From the NCBI GenBank assembly GCA_029983435.1, contig JASBZN010000031.1, forward strand, positions 1 to 10,057: DNA of 10,057 bases, written 5' to 3'. A program made the translations under genes and the position numbers. The notes below the pieces were generated by a model, which worked only from the letters and a program-made list of their open reading frames with translations, made no database searches and had not been told where the DNA came from. Each line of letters opens with the position of its first letter. Within the stretch, counting starts at the first letter, position 1. Source of the DNA: Urinicoccus sp. Its GTDB lineage: Bacteria > Bacillota > Clostridia > Tissierellales > Peptoniphilaceae. Of this stretch, positions 1-6,330 are shown one piece after another.

Positions 1-1490
1 CCTGTTGAAATATCATCTAAAACTAAAGACTCTGCCACCCGGCCTCCTAATAGGGAAACCAAGTGCTCTTCCATTTGTCCCTTAGTCATAAAACTTTGAT
101 CTTCCTCTGGCAGATAAGCTGTAAAACCACCTGCAGATCCCCGGGGAATAATGGTAATCATGTGAACTGGATCATGGTTAGGTAAAAGTCTTGATACAAC
201 AGCATGTCCCGCTTCGTGGACTGCCGTTAGTTTTCGTTCTTTTTCAGAAACTACCTTGGATTTTTTCGCCGGACCAGCTTGAACCTTAATGCTGGCTTCT
301 TCGATATCATCCATGCTAATGGTGGCTTGATTCAAACGAGCTGCCAAAAGGGCTGCTTCGTTCATAAGGTTTTCCAAATCTGCTGGTGTAAAGCCTGGCG
401 TTCTTTTGGCTACAACCTTTAAGTCTACATCGTTGCCTAGAGGTTTTTTCTTGGAATGAATTTCTAGAATTTCCTCCCGTCCTCGAACGTCTGGACGTCC
501 TACGGTAATGGTTCGGTCAAAACGCCCTGGTCTTAACAAGGCAGGGTCTAAAATATCAGCCCTATTTGTAGCTGCCATTACAATAACCCCTTCATTGGTG
601 CCAAACCCGTCCATTTCTACTAAAAGTTGGTTAAGGGTTTGTTCTCTTTCGTCATGACCTCCACCAACTCCAGCTCCACGGATTCGGCCAACTGCGTCAA
701 TTTCATCAATAAAGATAATACAGGGTGCCATTTTTTTTGCATTTTCAAAGAGGTCTCTTACTCGACTGGCTCCAACCCCTACAAACATTTCTACAAAATC
801 GGACCCACTAATCGTAAAGAAAGGAACCTTTGCTTCTCCAGCAACTGCCTTAGATAAGTAGGTTTTTCCTGTTCCTGGTGGTCCCACCATTAGAACACCC
901 TTGGGAATTCTAGCTCCCATCTTTACAAACTTTTTAGGATTTTTTAAAAAATCTACAATTTCTTCTAGTTCTTCTTTTTCTTCATGTAGGCCTGCCACAT
1001 TGGCAAAGGTAACGCGATTTGCTTCGTCGTCTTTTAACTGTTTGGCTTTGGATTTACCAAAGTTCATCATTCGACCGCCACCGCCGCCACCTTGAGCATT
1101 TTGCATAAAGGTAAACCAGAAAAAAATCATCATTCCTATAATTAAAAGTGTAGGTATTACAGAAATCCACTTAGACGTTGTCTCTTCAGGACTTCCTGTT
1201 ACTTTTAACTCTCCCTTTTCTACTTGTGGTTGAATGGTACTAGTGTAGAAAGAATCTTCTGCACCTTGAGGTATAATGGACTGGAACGCTTTGTCCTCTT
1301 TCGTTACACCTTGAACAACTCGATTATTAACTGTTACAGACTTTATCTCCCCATTTTGAATGCTCGTTACCATTTGGTTGTAATCCATTTCGGGAACGGC
1401 TTGACTGGGAGGACTAATCACTTTATATACAACTAATAAAAGTAATAAAAGGAGAAGATAAAAGGATACTCCACCAAATCTTCTTCTCAA
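1..1490 (-). CDS. ftsH: ATP-dependent zinc metalloprotease FtsH (3' end outside window)
   Basis: Membrane-anchored AAA+ protease that unfolds and degrades membrane and regulatory proteins. The frame is open from a TTG at 1490 to the window edge, giving 496 codons of a family usually near 600-700. Visible in order: a short basic N-terminus, first membrane helix (about residues 5-22), extracytoplasmic domain (to about 107), second helix (about 108-130), a six-glycine linker (about 134-139), Walker A GPPGTGKT (203-210), Walker B IIFIDEID, the second region of homology around TNRADILDPALLRPGRFDR, and the zinc motif HEAGH (425-429). The third zinc ligand and the C-terminal helices lie outside. The TTG is supported by a perfect AAGGAGG 7 nt upstream. 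It lies 107 nt after hpt, as in B. subtilis (tilS-hprT-ftsH), and has its own promoter. Identification is secure. Confidence 0.97.
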   Translation of the reverse strand, partial: MRRRFGGVSFYLLLLLLLLVVYKVISPPSQAVPEMDYNQMVTSIQNGEIKSVTVNNRVVQGVTKEDKAFQSIIPQGAEDSFYTSTIQPQVEKGELKVTGSPEETTSKWISVIPTLLIIGMMIFFWFTFMQNAQGGGGGGRMMNFGKSKAKQLKDDEANRVTFANVAGLHEEKEELEEIVDFLKNPKKFVKMGARIPKGVLMVGPPGTGKTYLSKAVAGEAKVPFFTISGSDFVEMFVGVGASRVRDLFENAKKMAPCIIFIDEIDAVGRIRGAGVGGGHDEREQTLNQLLVEMDGFGTNEGVIVMAATNRADILDPALLRPGRFDRTITVGRPDVRGREEILEIHSKKKPLGNDVDLKVVAKRTPGFTPADLENLMNEAALLAARLNQATISMDDIEEASIKVQAGPAKKSKVVSEKERKLTAVHEAGHAVVSRLLPNHDPVHMITIIPRGSAGGFTAYLPEEDQSFMTKGQMEEHLVSLLGGRVAESLVLDDIST

Positions 1491-1497
1491 TCGTCTT

Positions 1498-1504
1498 CCT
1501 CCTT
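1498..1504 (-). promoter_or_regulatory. Shine-Dalgarno site deciding the TTG start of ftsH
   Basis: AAGGAGG read on the minus strand, with 7 nt before the TTG at 1490. The first in-frame ATG lies about 35 codons further in, beyond the first membrane helix, and would delete it. The TTG is therefore the credible start. Confidence 0.9.
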
Positions 1505-1522
1505 ACTTTTCCAATATTAAAC

Positions 1523-1552
1523 ATTATAACATAGTTTACATAAGACCATCAA
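1523..1552 (-). promoter_or_regulatory. Sigma-A-type promoter of ftsH
   Basis: On the minus strand a perfect -10 TATAAT (1523-1528) lies 18 nt downstream of TTGATG (1547-1552), which matches four of six consensus -35 bases. Transcription would begin near 1516, leaving a leader of about 26 nt that contains the SD. ftsH can therefore be expressed separately from tilS-hpt. No start site has been mapped; this rests on the sequence match. Confidence 0.75.
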
Positions 1553-1589
1553 TACGGGAATAAATCCCCTATAAAAGAATCACTCATCT

Positions 1590-1614
1590 CAGAAGTTTTA
1601 TGAGTATACTTCTG
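1590..1614 (-). repeat. Inverted repeat across the hpt stop codon
   Basis: Two perfectly complementary 7-nt arms, CAGAAGT (1590-1596) and ACTTCTG (1608-1614), are separated by 11 nt and enclose the hpt stop codon. On the minus strand no U-run follows directly; the nearest T-rich stretch is over 10 nt away. It is probably not an efficient terminator. It may be a 3'-end mRNA stem or chance. Confidence 0.35.
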
Positions 1615-2146
1615 GTTTTAAAATAGCTACATAAGGTAAGTTTCGGTATTTTTCATTGAAATCCAAGCCATAGCCAACAGCAAAATAATCTGGAATGCTC
1701 TTGCCAATATACTTCACTTTAATATCCTTAACCCGACGATCTGGTTTATCCAAAAGAGTTACCAATTCCACAGACTTGGCTCCACGGTTTAAAAGAACCT
1801 TCTTTAGATAAAAGAGAGTGTTTCCAGAGTCAATAATGTCCTCCACAATAATTAAATCCCTTCCCTCTACTGGAATATCTAAATCCTTTAAAATCCGCAC
1901 TTCCCCTGTAGAAGAAGAGTTTGAACCATAACTGGAAACAGACATAAAATCCAAGGTCATAGCAATGGGCATTTCTTGGATTAAATCACATAAAAAGGGA
2001 CAAGCTCCCTTTAAAATCCCAACAATCAAAGGGTTTTTTCCCTTGTAATCTTCAGTTAACTGGGCTCCTAGCTCTTTTGTGCATTTTTTAATTTCTTCTT
2101 CTGATACGAGAACATCTAAGAGGTCCTCTTCTAATTCGTATTTCAT
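1598..2146 (-). CDS. hpt: Hypoxanthine(-guanine) phosphoribosyltransferase
   Basis: Purine salvage enzyme that transfers ribose-5-phosphate from PRPP to hypoxanthine or guanine, giving IMP or GMP. The 182-residue product has the usual family length. Visible motifs: LKG (45-47), the flexible-loop SSYG (71-74), the PRPP-binding signature VEDIIDSGNTL (101-111), LDKP (132-135) and the C-terminal GYGLD (158-162). The frame stays open upstream to a TTG at 2191, but the ATG at 2146 matches the family N-terminus and has GAAAGGG 6 nt before it. The ATG overlaps the tilS stop as ATGA, implying translational coupling. tilS-hprT adjacency is widely conserved in Firmicutes. Base preference (hypoxanthine alone or also guanine) cannot be read from the sequence. 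Confidence 0.95.
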   Translation of the reverse strand: MKYELEEDLLDVLVSEEEIKKCTKELGAQLTEDYKGKNPLIVGILKGACPFLCDLIQEMPIAMTLDFMSVSSYGSNSSSTGEVRILKDLDIPVEGRDLIIVEDIIDSGNTLFYLKKVLLNRGAKSVELVTLLDKPDRRVKDIKVKYIGKSIPDYFAVGYGLDFNEKYRNLPYVAILKPEVYS

Positions 2147-3438
2147 CCTTTTCCCTTTCTGATTGTAATCCGCTTTCCTTGCTTTAACCAATGATCACTA
2201 ATCTGATCGCCTACTGCATAAATTTCCTTCCCAACCAAAACCCTTTCCTGATTTCTTAAGGGCCTGGGAAGTTTTTTGTCTTGAAATAAATCTTTTAACT
2301 TTATTGACTTTCCTTGAACAAGAATGGTATCTCCTGGTTCCCAAGTCCTAAAATAAAGGTCTTCTCCTTCTTCCAAAGCCAGACCTTCTAGGCCTTCTTC
2401 TTCTGTAAGAGATAAAAAATAGCTTCCAAAGTCTGTCTCTTGTTCACCCAAATGAAGTTTTATTTTCTTAGGCTTTTTTATAGAGAAAAACCCCAGCTGA
2501 TGATAGGTTTTTTCTACCCGCAGGCCTTTAATATCCAGCCCCTTTCCAGAACCAAAAGACCTAACTTCATCTATCTTTTGAAGGTGGTCATATGTCAAAT
2601 CTTTTAACCCCTTGTCGCCATACTTAGAACAAATTTTTCGGTAGAGACGAAAGCGAATAGCCTGGTGAAAAAGATCTAAATCCGCTAAGTCTACCAAACT
2701 ATAGTCCTGCTTTTCCTTAACCACTTGCTTGTAAATTCTCTCTACTTCTTTTTCTAAATAATCTTGGTCTATACTCGATAAAGACGCTAGACGAACCAAG
2801 GCTCCCTTTACCTGAGGATTGATGACCTTTAAGATGGGAAAAACCTGGTGGCGAATATAATTGCGTGTATAATCATCTTCTAAATTTGTAGAGTCCACAC
2901 AATAGGTCTGACCCCGGTCCCTTAAAAAATCCACTAAGTCTCTTCGACTTACAGTGAGCAAAGGCCGAAGAATACCATCACTTTTTTCTCTCATGGCCTG
3001 AAGACCATCTGGTCCTGTCCCTCGAAGAATTCTATGTAAGACCGTTTCTGCTTGATCATCCATACTATGGGCCAATGCAACAAGACCTTTTTCCCCTGCT
3101 AAATCCTTTAGGGCCTGGTGCCTTAAAAAGCGGCCTGCTTCTTCTAGACTAAGCTTCTTTTCCCTTGCATAGGCCTGCATATCCACATATCTTGCAAAAA
3201 AGGGTAATCCTTGACCTTGAGCCCAGGTTTTGACAAAGTTTAAGTCCCTGTCTGCCTCAGTCCCCCGGAGACCATGATGAACATGAGCAATAAGAAGGTC
3301 ATAAGAAAGAAGATTCTGTAAGTCCTTTAATAGGCAAGCCAAAGCCATAGAGTCCGCTCCGCCAGACACTCCTGCCACCACGCGGTCCCCTTCTTTTATA
3401 AGTCCTTTTTCTATGATTTCTTCAATGACCCTTCTCAT
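2143..3438 (-). CDS. tilS: tRNA(Ile)-lysidine synthase TilS
   Basis: ATP-dependent enzyme that attaches lysine to C34 of the CAU-anticodon tRNA-Ile2, switching it to AUA decoding; it is essential in most bacteria. The 431-residue protein has the N-type PP-loop SGGADS (25-30), the AHVHHGLRG segment (51-59), AHSMDDQAETVL (123-134) and the family hallmark DSTN with RNYIRHQVFP (182-201). The C-terminal substrate-binding domain follows, with GDTI near 369 and a K/R-rich KLKDLF...R region (about 380-397). The ATG at 3438 has GAGGAG only 3 nt before it, a short spacing, but no better in-frame start is visible. The stop overlaps the hpt start by 4 nt. No promoter is apparent in the 50-nt gap upstream, which holds a terminator-like hairpin, so expression may depend on readthrough from divIC-yabR. 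Confidence 0.96.
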   Translation of the reverse strand: MRRVIEEIIEKGLIKEGDRVVAGVSGGADSMALACLLKDLQNLLSYDLLIAHVHHGLRGTEADRDLNFVKTWAQGQGLPFFARYVDMQAYAREKKLSLEEAGRFLRHQALKDLAGEKGLVALAHSMDDQAETVLHRILRGTGPDGLQAMREKSDGILRPLLTVSRRDLVDFLRDRGQTYCVDSTNLEDDYTRNYIRHQVFPILKVINPQVKGALVRLASLSSIDQDYLEKEVERIYKQVVKEKQDYSLVDLADLDLFHQAIRFRLYRKICSKYGDKGLKDLTYDHLQKIDEVRSFGSGKGLDIKGLRVEKTYHQLGFFSIKKPKKIKLHLGEQETDFGSYFLSLTEEEGLEGLALEEGEDLYFRTWEPGDTILVQGKSIKLKDLFQDKKLPRPLRNQERVLVGKEIYAVGDQISDHWLKQGKRITIRKGKG

Positions 3439-3458
3439 TTTCTCCTCAATATGAATAG

Positions 3459-3483
3459 AAAAAGTGATAGCGAACTATCACTT
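3459..3483 (-). terminator. Rho-independent terminator after the yabR-type gene
   Basis: Read on the minus strand, AAGTGATAG (3475-3483) pairs perfectly with CTATCACTT (3462-3470) around a TTCG tetraloop, giving a 9-bp stem. A run of five Ts begins at the 3' arm and extends to 3459. The stem starts 5 nt after the yabR stop codon. It is AT-rich with a G-C rather than C-G loop-closing pair, so it may be leaky. Only 11 nt separate it from the tilS SD. Confidence 0.8.
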
Positions 3484-3488
3484 GTTTT

Positions 3489-3890
3489 CTACTTTCTCCA
3501 TTTTCCATTTCCGCGACTATTGTTTCTTTGTCTTACGGATTCAATCTTTTCGTTACTTTCCTTTAAGAATTTAGCCATCTTATCTTCGAAGGATAAATCT
3601 TTTTGAGAATCTTTCTTTAACCAATTAATATCCATGGGTTTATTGGTTGCTTTTGGAGGCTGCGCTTGTTTTATTGACAGGCCAATTTTTCCATCTTTGT
3701 CTATATTAACAACCTTTGCCTTTACCTTTTGACCCTTTTTAAGAAAATCTGATGTCTTTTCTACATAGTCGTCGGATATTTCAGAGATATGAACCAGGCC
3801 ACTCTCATCCTCTCCAAATTGAATAAAAGCACCAAAATTTGTTATCCCCGTTACAATACCTTCTACAATATCATTTACTTTTACTGACAA
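3489..3890 (-). CDS. yabR: S1-domain RNA-binding protein, YabR type
   Basis: Small RNA-binding protein of 133 residues made of one S1 (OB-fold) domain (about 1-75) and a basic tail. Visible S1 hallmarks: GITNFGAFI (15-23), GLVHISEIS (31-39) and DGKIGLSIK (66-74). The tail holds a conserved-looking SFEDKMAKFLKESNEKI segment (100-116) and ends rich in Arg, Asn, Gly and Lys. Length, layout and position directly after divIC match B. subtilis YabR; related single-S1 proteins are ribosome-associated, but the exact role is not settled. The TTG start at 3890 lies 3 nt past the divIC stop and uses the AAGGAGG inside the end of divIC, so the two are co-transcribed. A polynucleotide phosphorylase fragment is excluded because the S1 domain starts at residue 1. 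Confidence 0.9.
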   Translation of the reverse strand: MSVKVNDIVEGIVTGITNFGAFIQFGEDESGLVHISEISDDYVEKTSDFLKKGQKVKAKVVNIDKDGKIGLSIKQAQPPKATNKPMDINWLKKDSQKDLSFEDKMAKFLKESNEKIESVRQRNNSRGNGKWRK

Positions 3891-3893
3891 GCT

Positions 3894-4214
3894 TTATTTT
3901 CCTCCTTCTTCCATTGCTCTTTCTTGACTCGTTTGGTTCCGCCCCTCATCTACAAAGACGATTTCTCTTGGCTTAACCATCCCTAAATCTTCTCGAGCAA
4001 TCTGTTCAACATAATCCATGGAATTTGACTGTTTAATTTCATAGTGGATTGCTTTGACTTCATTTTCTAAGTCTTGAATATTTTTCTTATTTTCCACAAT
4101 TTGCTTACTTCGGTCATGGCGAAGCACGCTAGACGTATAAACCCTATGAGCTAAGCCCACACATAAAAATAGACTAACAATAAGTAAACAAACACCCTTT
4201 TTTGACGCTTTCAT
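3894..4214 (-). CDS. divIC: Cell division protein of the DivIC/FtsB family
   Basis: Single-pass septal protein that works with FtsL and DivIB/FtsQ in activating septal peptidoglycan synthesis. The 106-residue product has a short basic cytoplasmic start, one membrane helix (about 7-24), a heptad-like coiled coil (about 33-63) and the family motif DYVEQIAREDLGMVKP (67-82) followed by EIVFV. A polar, acidic tail ends at residue 106. The frame can start at a GTG at 4223, but the ATG at 4214 is preferred. GGTGAT, complementary to the 16S 3' end, lies 4 nt before the ATG, and the predicted transcript start near 4229 would leave the GTG without room for an SD. It sits between rqcP and yabR, as in B. 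subtilis apart from the missing yabP and yabQ. Confidence 0.92.
   Translation of the reverse strand: MKASKKGVCLLIVSLFLCVGLAHRVYTSSVLRHDRSKQIVENKKNIQDLENEVKAIHYEIKQSNSMDYVEQIAREDLGMVKPREIVFVDEGRNQTSQERAMEEGGK
3901..3907 (-). promoter_or_regulatory. Shine-Dalgarno site of the yabR-type gene inside divIC
   Basis: AAGGAGG read on the minus strand forms part of the last codons of divIC (Glu-Gly-Gly-Lys). It sits 10 nt before the TTG at 3890, a slightly long spacing. It supports the TTG start and translational linkage of the two genes. Confidence 0.75.
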
Positions 4215-4225
4215 CTTTATCACCC

Positions 4226-4267
4226 ATTCAAGTCTATTATCACATTTTTAAAGGGATAATTCAAGTC
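4226..4267 (-). repeat. 9-bp direct repeat in the divIC promoter region
   Basis: GACTTGAAT on the minus strand occurs twice, at 4259-4267 (containing the -35 box) and at 4226-4234 (around the predicted transcription start). The copies are 33 bp apart, about three helical turns. Regulatory function is inferred only. Confidence 0.5.
4236..4264 (-). promoter_or_regulatory. Sigma-A-type promoter of divIC-yabR
   Basis: On the minus strand TTGAAT (4259-4264) and GATAAT (4236-4241) are separated by 17 nt, with an extended -10 TGT directly before GATAAT. Predicted transcription begins near 4229. The promoter fills the 55-nt gap after rqcP, so divIC can be expressed separately from rqcP. Its -35 box lies inside one copy of a 9-bp direct repeat. 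Confidence 0.75.
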
Positions 4268-4269
4268 AT

Positions 4270-4509
4270 TTAAAGACTTTCATAGAGAGATTGTGCCTCA
4301 TTTTTTCCAACATGATCCCTTAATTCTAAAACCTTAAATTTCATGTGATTTTGGCCTAAGGAAAGTTCCACAAGGTCTCCAATTTTTACATTGTCTCCTG
4401 GTTTGGCACTTTTCCCATTAATGGTTACTCGACCACCTTCACAAGCCTCCTTGGCCACCGTCCGTCTTTTTATAATTCTTGCTACTTTTAAAAATTTATC
4501 GATTCGCAT
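4270..4509 (-). CDS. rqcP: S4-domain RNA-binding protein RqcP (YabO)
   Basis: Ribosome-associated quality control factor. In B. subtilis RqcP binds 50S subunits carrying obstructed peptidyl-tRNA and supports RqcH-driven addition of C-terminal alanine tails. The 79-residue product is nearly all one S4 domain: MRIDKFLKVARIIKRRTVAKE (1-21) is the basic RNA-binding helix pair, and GRVTINGKSAKPGDNVKIGD (26-45) is the following strand region. Length and sequence pattern match YabO. The ATG at 4509 has AAAGGAG 4 nt upstream, and that SD directly abuts the U-tract of the hup terminator, leaving no room for a separate promoter. Its position before divIC matches B. subtilis. The Hsp15 family is a relative, but the short length and context favour RqcP. 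Confidence 0.93.
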   Translation of the reverse strand: MRIDKFLKVARIIKRRTVAKEACEGGRVTINGKSAKPGDNVKIGDLVELSLGQNHMKFKVLELRDHVGKNEAQSLYESL

Positions 4510-4520
4510 AGAACTCCTTT

Positions 4521-4548
4521 AAAAAAAGCACTTGCCTAGCAAGTGCTT
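4521..4548 (-). terminator. Strong rho-independent terminator after hup
   Basis: Read on the minus strand, AAGCACTTGC (4539-4548) pairs perfectly with GCAAGTGCTT (4526-4535) around a TAG loop. Seven Ts follow (two in the stem, five at 4521-4525). The stem begins 4 nt after the hup stop codon. The next base after the T-run starts the rqcP SD. Confidence 0.93.
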
Positions 4549-4552
4549 CCCT

Positions 4553-4831
4553 TTACTTATTTACAGATTCTTTTAAAGCTTTTCCTGCACGGAAAACAGG
4601 TGCTTTACTTGCTGGAATCTTAATAACTTCTTCTGGATTTCTTGGGTTACGTCCTTCACGAGCTTTTCTTTGACGTACTTCGAAAGTTCCAAAACCAACT
4701 AATTGTACTTTTTCTCCCTTAGATAGTGCACCTTCTACAGCGGATAAAAAGCCGTTTAATGCGTTTTCAGCATCCTTTTTGGTTAGGTTAGCACTTTCAG
4801 CAATGCTTGCTACTAATTCAGATTTGTTCAT
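4553..4831 (-). CDS. hup: HU-family nucleoid DNA-binding protein
   Basis: Dimeric histone-like protein that bends DNA and compacts the nucleoid. The 92-residue product has the normal HU length and shows the N-terminal helices (about 3-38), the signature from GFGTFEVRQRKAREG (46-60), and the beta-arm tip RNP at 61-63, whose proline intercalates into DNA in HU and IHF proteins. The ATG at 4831 is chosen because a perfect AGGAGG lies 6 nt upstream; the frame extends eight codons further, but those would encode the leader and SD. It lies 23 nt after mazG, so it can be transcribed with it, and a strong terminator closes the unit. IHF and the phage TF1 type are unlikely on length and sequence. A separate promoter inside mazG was not evident, although HU is normally abundant. 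Confidence 0.96.
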   Translation of the reverse strand: MNKSELVASIAESANLTKKDAENALNGFLSAVEGALSKGEKVQLVGFGTFEVRQRKAREGRNPRNPEEVIKIPASKAPVFRAGKALKESVNK

Positions 4832-4837
4832 AATTTT

Positions 4838-4843
4838 CCTCCT
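4838..4843 (-). promoter_or_regulatory. Shine-Dalgarno site deciding the hup start
   Basis: AGGAGG on the minus strand, 6 nt before the ATG at 4831. It directly abuts an 18-bp perfect palindrome on its 5' side. Confidence 0.92.
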
Positions 4844-4861
4844 AAAATAATGCATTATTTT
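4844..4861. repeat. 18-bp perfect palindrome between mazG and hup
   Basis: AAAATAATG (4844-4852) is followed immediately by its exact reverse complement CATTATTTT (4853-4861). It covers the mazG stop codon and the leader base just before the hup SD. As RNA it would form at most a weak A-U stem, so if functional it is more likely a DNA site. AT-richness makes a chance origin possible. Confidence 0.55.
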
Positions 4862-6276
4862 TCTATTTTCTTCACCAGATCCCAGTAGTCATTTAATTGC
4901 TGAGTATCTAGGTCTTGAAAATCCACTTGATCTTTAACCGCCAATTCCTCCATCTTTCCTAAACGACGGATTATCTTGTTGCAGGCTTGGTGGACCACAT
5001 CTTCGGATGTATAATTTAAAGCATAGCATAAGTTGACTAAACTGTAAAATACATCTCCAATTTCTTTTTTAGTTTGGTCCGAATCGCCCACCTTCATGGC
5101 CTCTTTTACTTCGTCTAACTCCTCTTGAACACAGGTTAAAATTTCTTCTTCATTGGTCCAGAAGAAACCAAGTTTTCCCGTTTGGTGGGTAATCTTTTGC
5201 GCTCGCATTAAAGAAGGGAGCCCCTTAATTGCTTCAAGGCGTTCCTTAAAAGAATGAAAACCACGGTTTTTATCCTTGATGTTATCCCAGCTATCCTGGC
5301 TATATTCACCTTTACCAAAAACATGGGGATGACGGTTTATTAATTTATTGCTAACATGCGTCCAAATATCATAGAGATTGAATTCTCCTTGTTCATAGGC
5401 AATTTGACTATGGAAATAAACTTGAAAGAGGACATCTCCCAATTCTTCCACCATTTTATCAATATCCCCACTATGAATGGCATCCACTGCCTCATAGGCT
5501 TCCTCTATCATATCGGAACAGATACTTTCGTGCGTTTGCTGTAAATCCCAAGGACAACCATGACGCCCTCGAAGAGTTTCCATAATCCTAGCTAAATCTT
5601 GCCAATTTTTCTTTTCTTTGATTTTTGGCACTAAGATACTGGTTTGATAACTTGCCTCAAGACGATCCAGCTCATGAACCTTAACCCGATCTAACTTTTC
5701 TGTTTCTAAGCCGGCATCATTAATAAAATAAACAAGATGCTCATCTCCGTAAATTTCAGCCAACTCCAATTTCAGGGAAGTTAAGATTCTTCGATTATAG
5801 ACTTGTGTTATCAGGGTGTCTACATGGATGTTAAAATCAGTCCAATGAAAATCATCACCGTCTACAAGCTTAAGCCCTTCTACAGGATCTACCTGACACA
5901 AGGTTAAAACTGGTTCCAAAAAACTTAGACCTTGAATCACTTCGTAATCCGTACTGGCTAGGTCTTTTAAGAGTTTTTTTACAGTTCTTTCTGCAATCAT
6001 GGGGCTTCCTGGAACAAAATAATTAATATCTTGGTCTTTCGATGCCGCAATTAAATCTCGGTAGATTGTCTCATAAATCTCATCAAAACTCTCTAAACTT
6101 TGATAGAGATGGTCAAAACTTTCATAGGTAATGGCATTTTCTTTAAAATAGTCCATGGTCTTATGATGGTCAGTCCGAACATAATTCTTCCGACCGCTAT
6201 GAATTGCTTCTAGAGCCTTTTTGGTCATTTGATTTTCATCCGATGGTCCAAGACCAACAATGTATATTTTTCCCAA
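4855..6276 (-). CDS. mazG: MazG/YabN: tetrapyrrole methylase-like domain fused to MazG NTP pyrophosphohydrolase
   Basis: Likely hydrolyses nucleoside triphosphates, including aberrant ones, to monophosphate and pyrophosphate. The 473-residue protein has two parts, as in B. subtilis YabN. The N-terminal half (about 1-218) resembles an SAM-dependent tetrapyrrole methylase, with IVGLGPSD (6-13) and VPGSP (88-92); its activity in this fusion is not established. The C-terminal half (about 225-473) has two MazG repeats. The first has GCPWD (240-244), EEAYE (258-262), EELGD (277-281) and RHPHVF (315-320). The second has EELDE (385-389) and EIGD (405-408). The acidic clusters are the Mg-binding residues of the family. 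The TTG start at 6276 follows AGGGGG by 6 nt and begins directly with the methylase-like strand. It heads the mazG-hup unit. Confidence 0.95.
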   Translation of the reverse strand: MGKIYIVGLGPSDENQMTKKALEAIHSGRKNYVRTDHHKTMDYFKENAITYESFDHLYQSLESFDEIYETIYRDLIAASKDQDINYFVPGSPMIAERTVKKLLKDLASTDYEVIQGLSFLEPVLTLCQVDPVEGLKLVDGDDFHWTDFNIHVDTLITQVYNRRILTSLKLELAEIYGDEHLVYFINDAGLETEKLDRVKVHELDRLEASYQTSILVPKIKEKKNWQDLARIMETLRGRHGCPWDLQQTHESICSDMIEEAYEAVDAIHSGDIDKMVEELGDVLFQVYFHSQIAYEQGEFNLYDIWTHVSNKLINRHPHVFGKGEYSQDSWDNIKDKNRGFHSFKERLEAIKGLPSLMRAQKITHQTGKLGFFWTNEEEILTCVQEELDEVKEAMKVGDSDQTKKEIGDVFYSLVNLCYALNYTSEDVVHQACNKIIRRLGKMEELAVKDQVDFQDLDTQQLNDYWDLVKKIEK

Positions 6277-6299
6277 ATTGAACCCCCTAACAAGTATGT

Positions 6300-6328
6300 A
6301 TTTTACTAGATTATCGTCCTTTTGTCTA
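6300..6328 (-). promoter_or_regulatory. Sigma-A-type promoter of mazG-hup
   Basis: On the minus strand TAGACA (6323-6328) and TAAAAT (6300-6305) each differ from consensus at one base and are separated by exactly 17 nt. Transcription would begin near 6293, giving a leader of about 17 nt with AGGGGG at 6283-6288. An inverted repeat spans the promoter. Confidence 0.82.
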
Positions 6329-6330
6329 GT
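6305..6330. repeat. Inverted repeat spanning the mazG promoter
   Basis: ACTAGA (6305-6310) and its reverse complement TCTAGT (6325-6330) are separated by 14 nt. One arm overlaps the -35 box and the other touches the -10 box. The geometry suits a dimeric regulator, but the arms are only 6 bp. Confidence 0.4.

Noticed and set aside
627..1436. Plus-strand open frames of 64-76 codons inside ftsH
   Set aside because: They lie antisense to the strongly conserved FtsH coding sequence, have no recognisable domain, and show low-complexity products such as a poly-proline run opposite the glycine linker.
1561..1597. Possible terminator hairpins downstream of hpt, including a GGGGA/TTCCC stem
   Set aside because: The stems are short and neither is followed by a T-run in the minus-strand direction.
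2146..2191. Upstream TTG start giving hpt 15 extra residues
   Set aside because: The extension lies within tilS coding sequence, lacks family similarity, and the ATG at 2146 has a better-placed SD and the classic ATGA overlap.
5356..5544. Plus-strand 62-codon frame inside mazG
   Set aside because: It is antisense to the first MazG repeat, whose motifs are intact. No convincing family resemblance.
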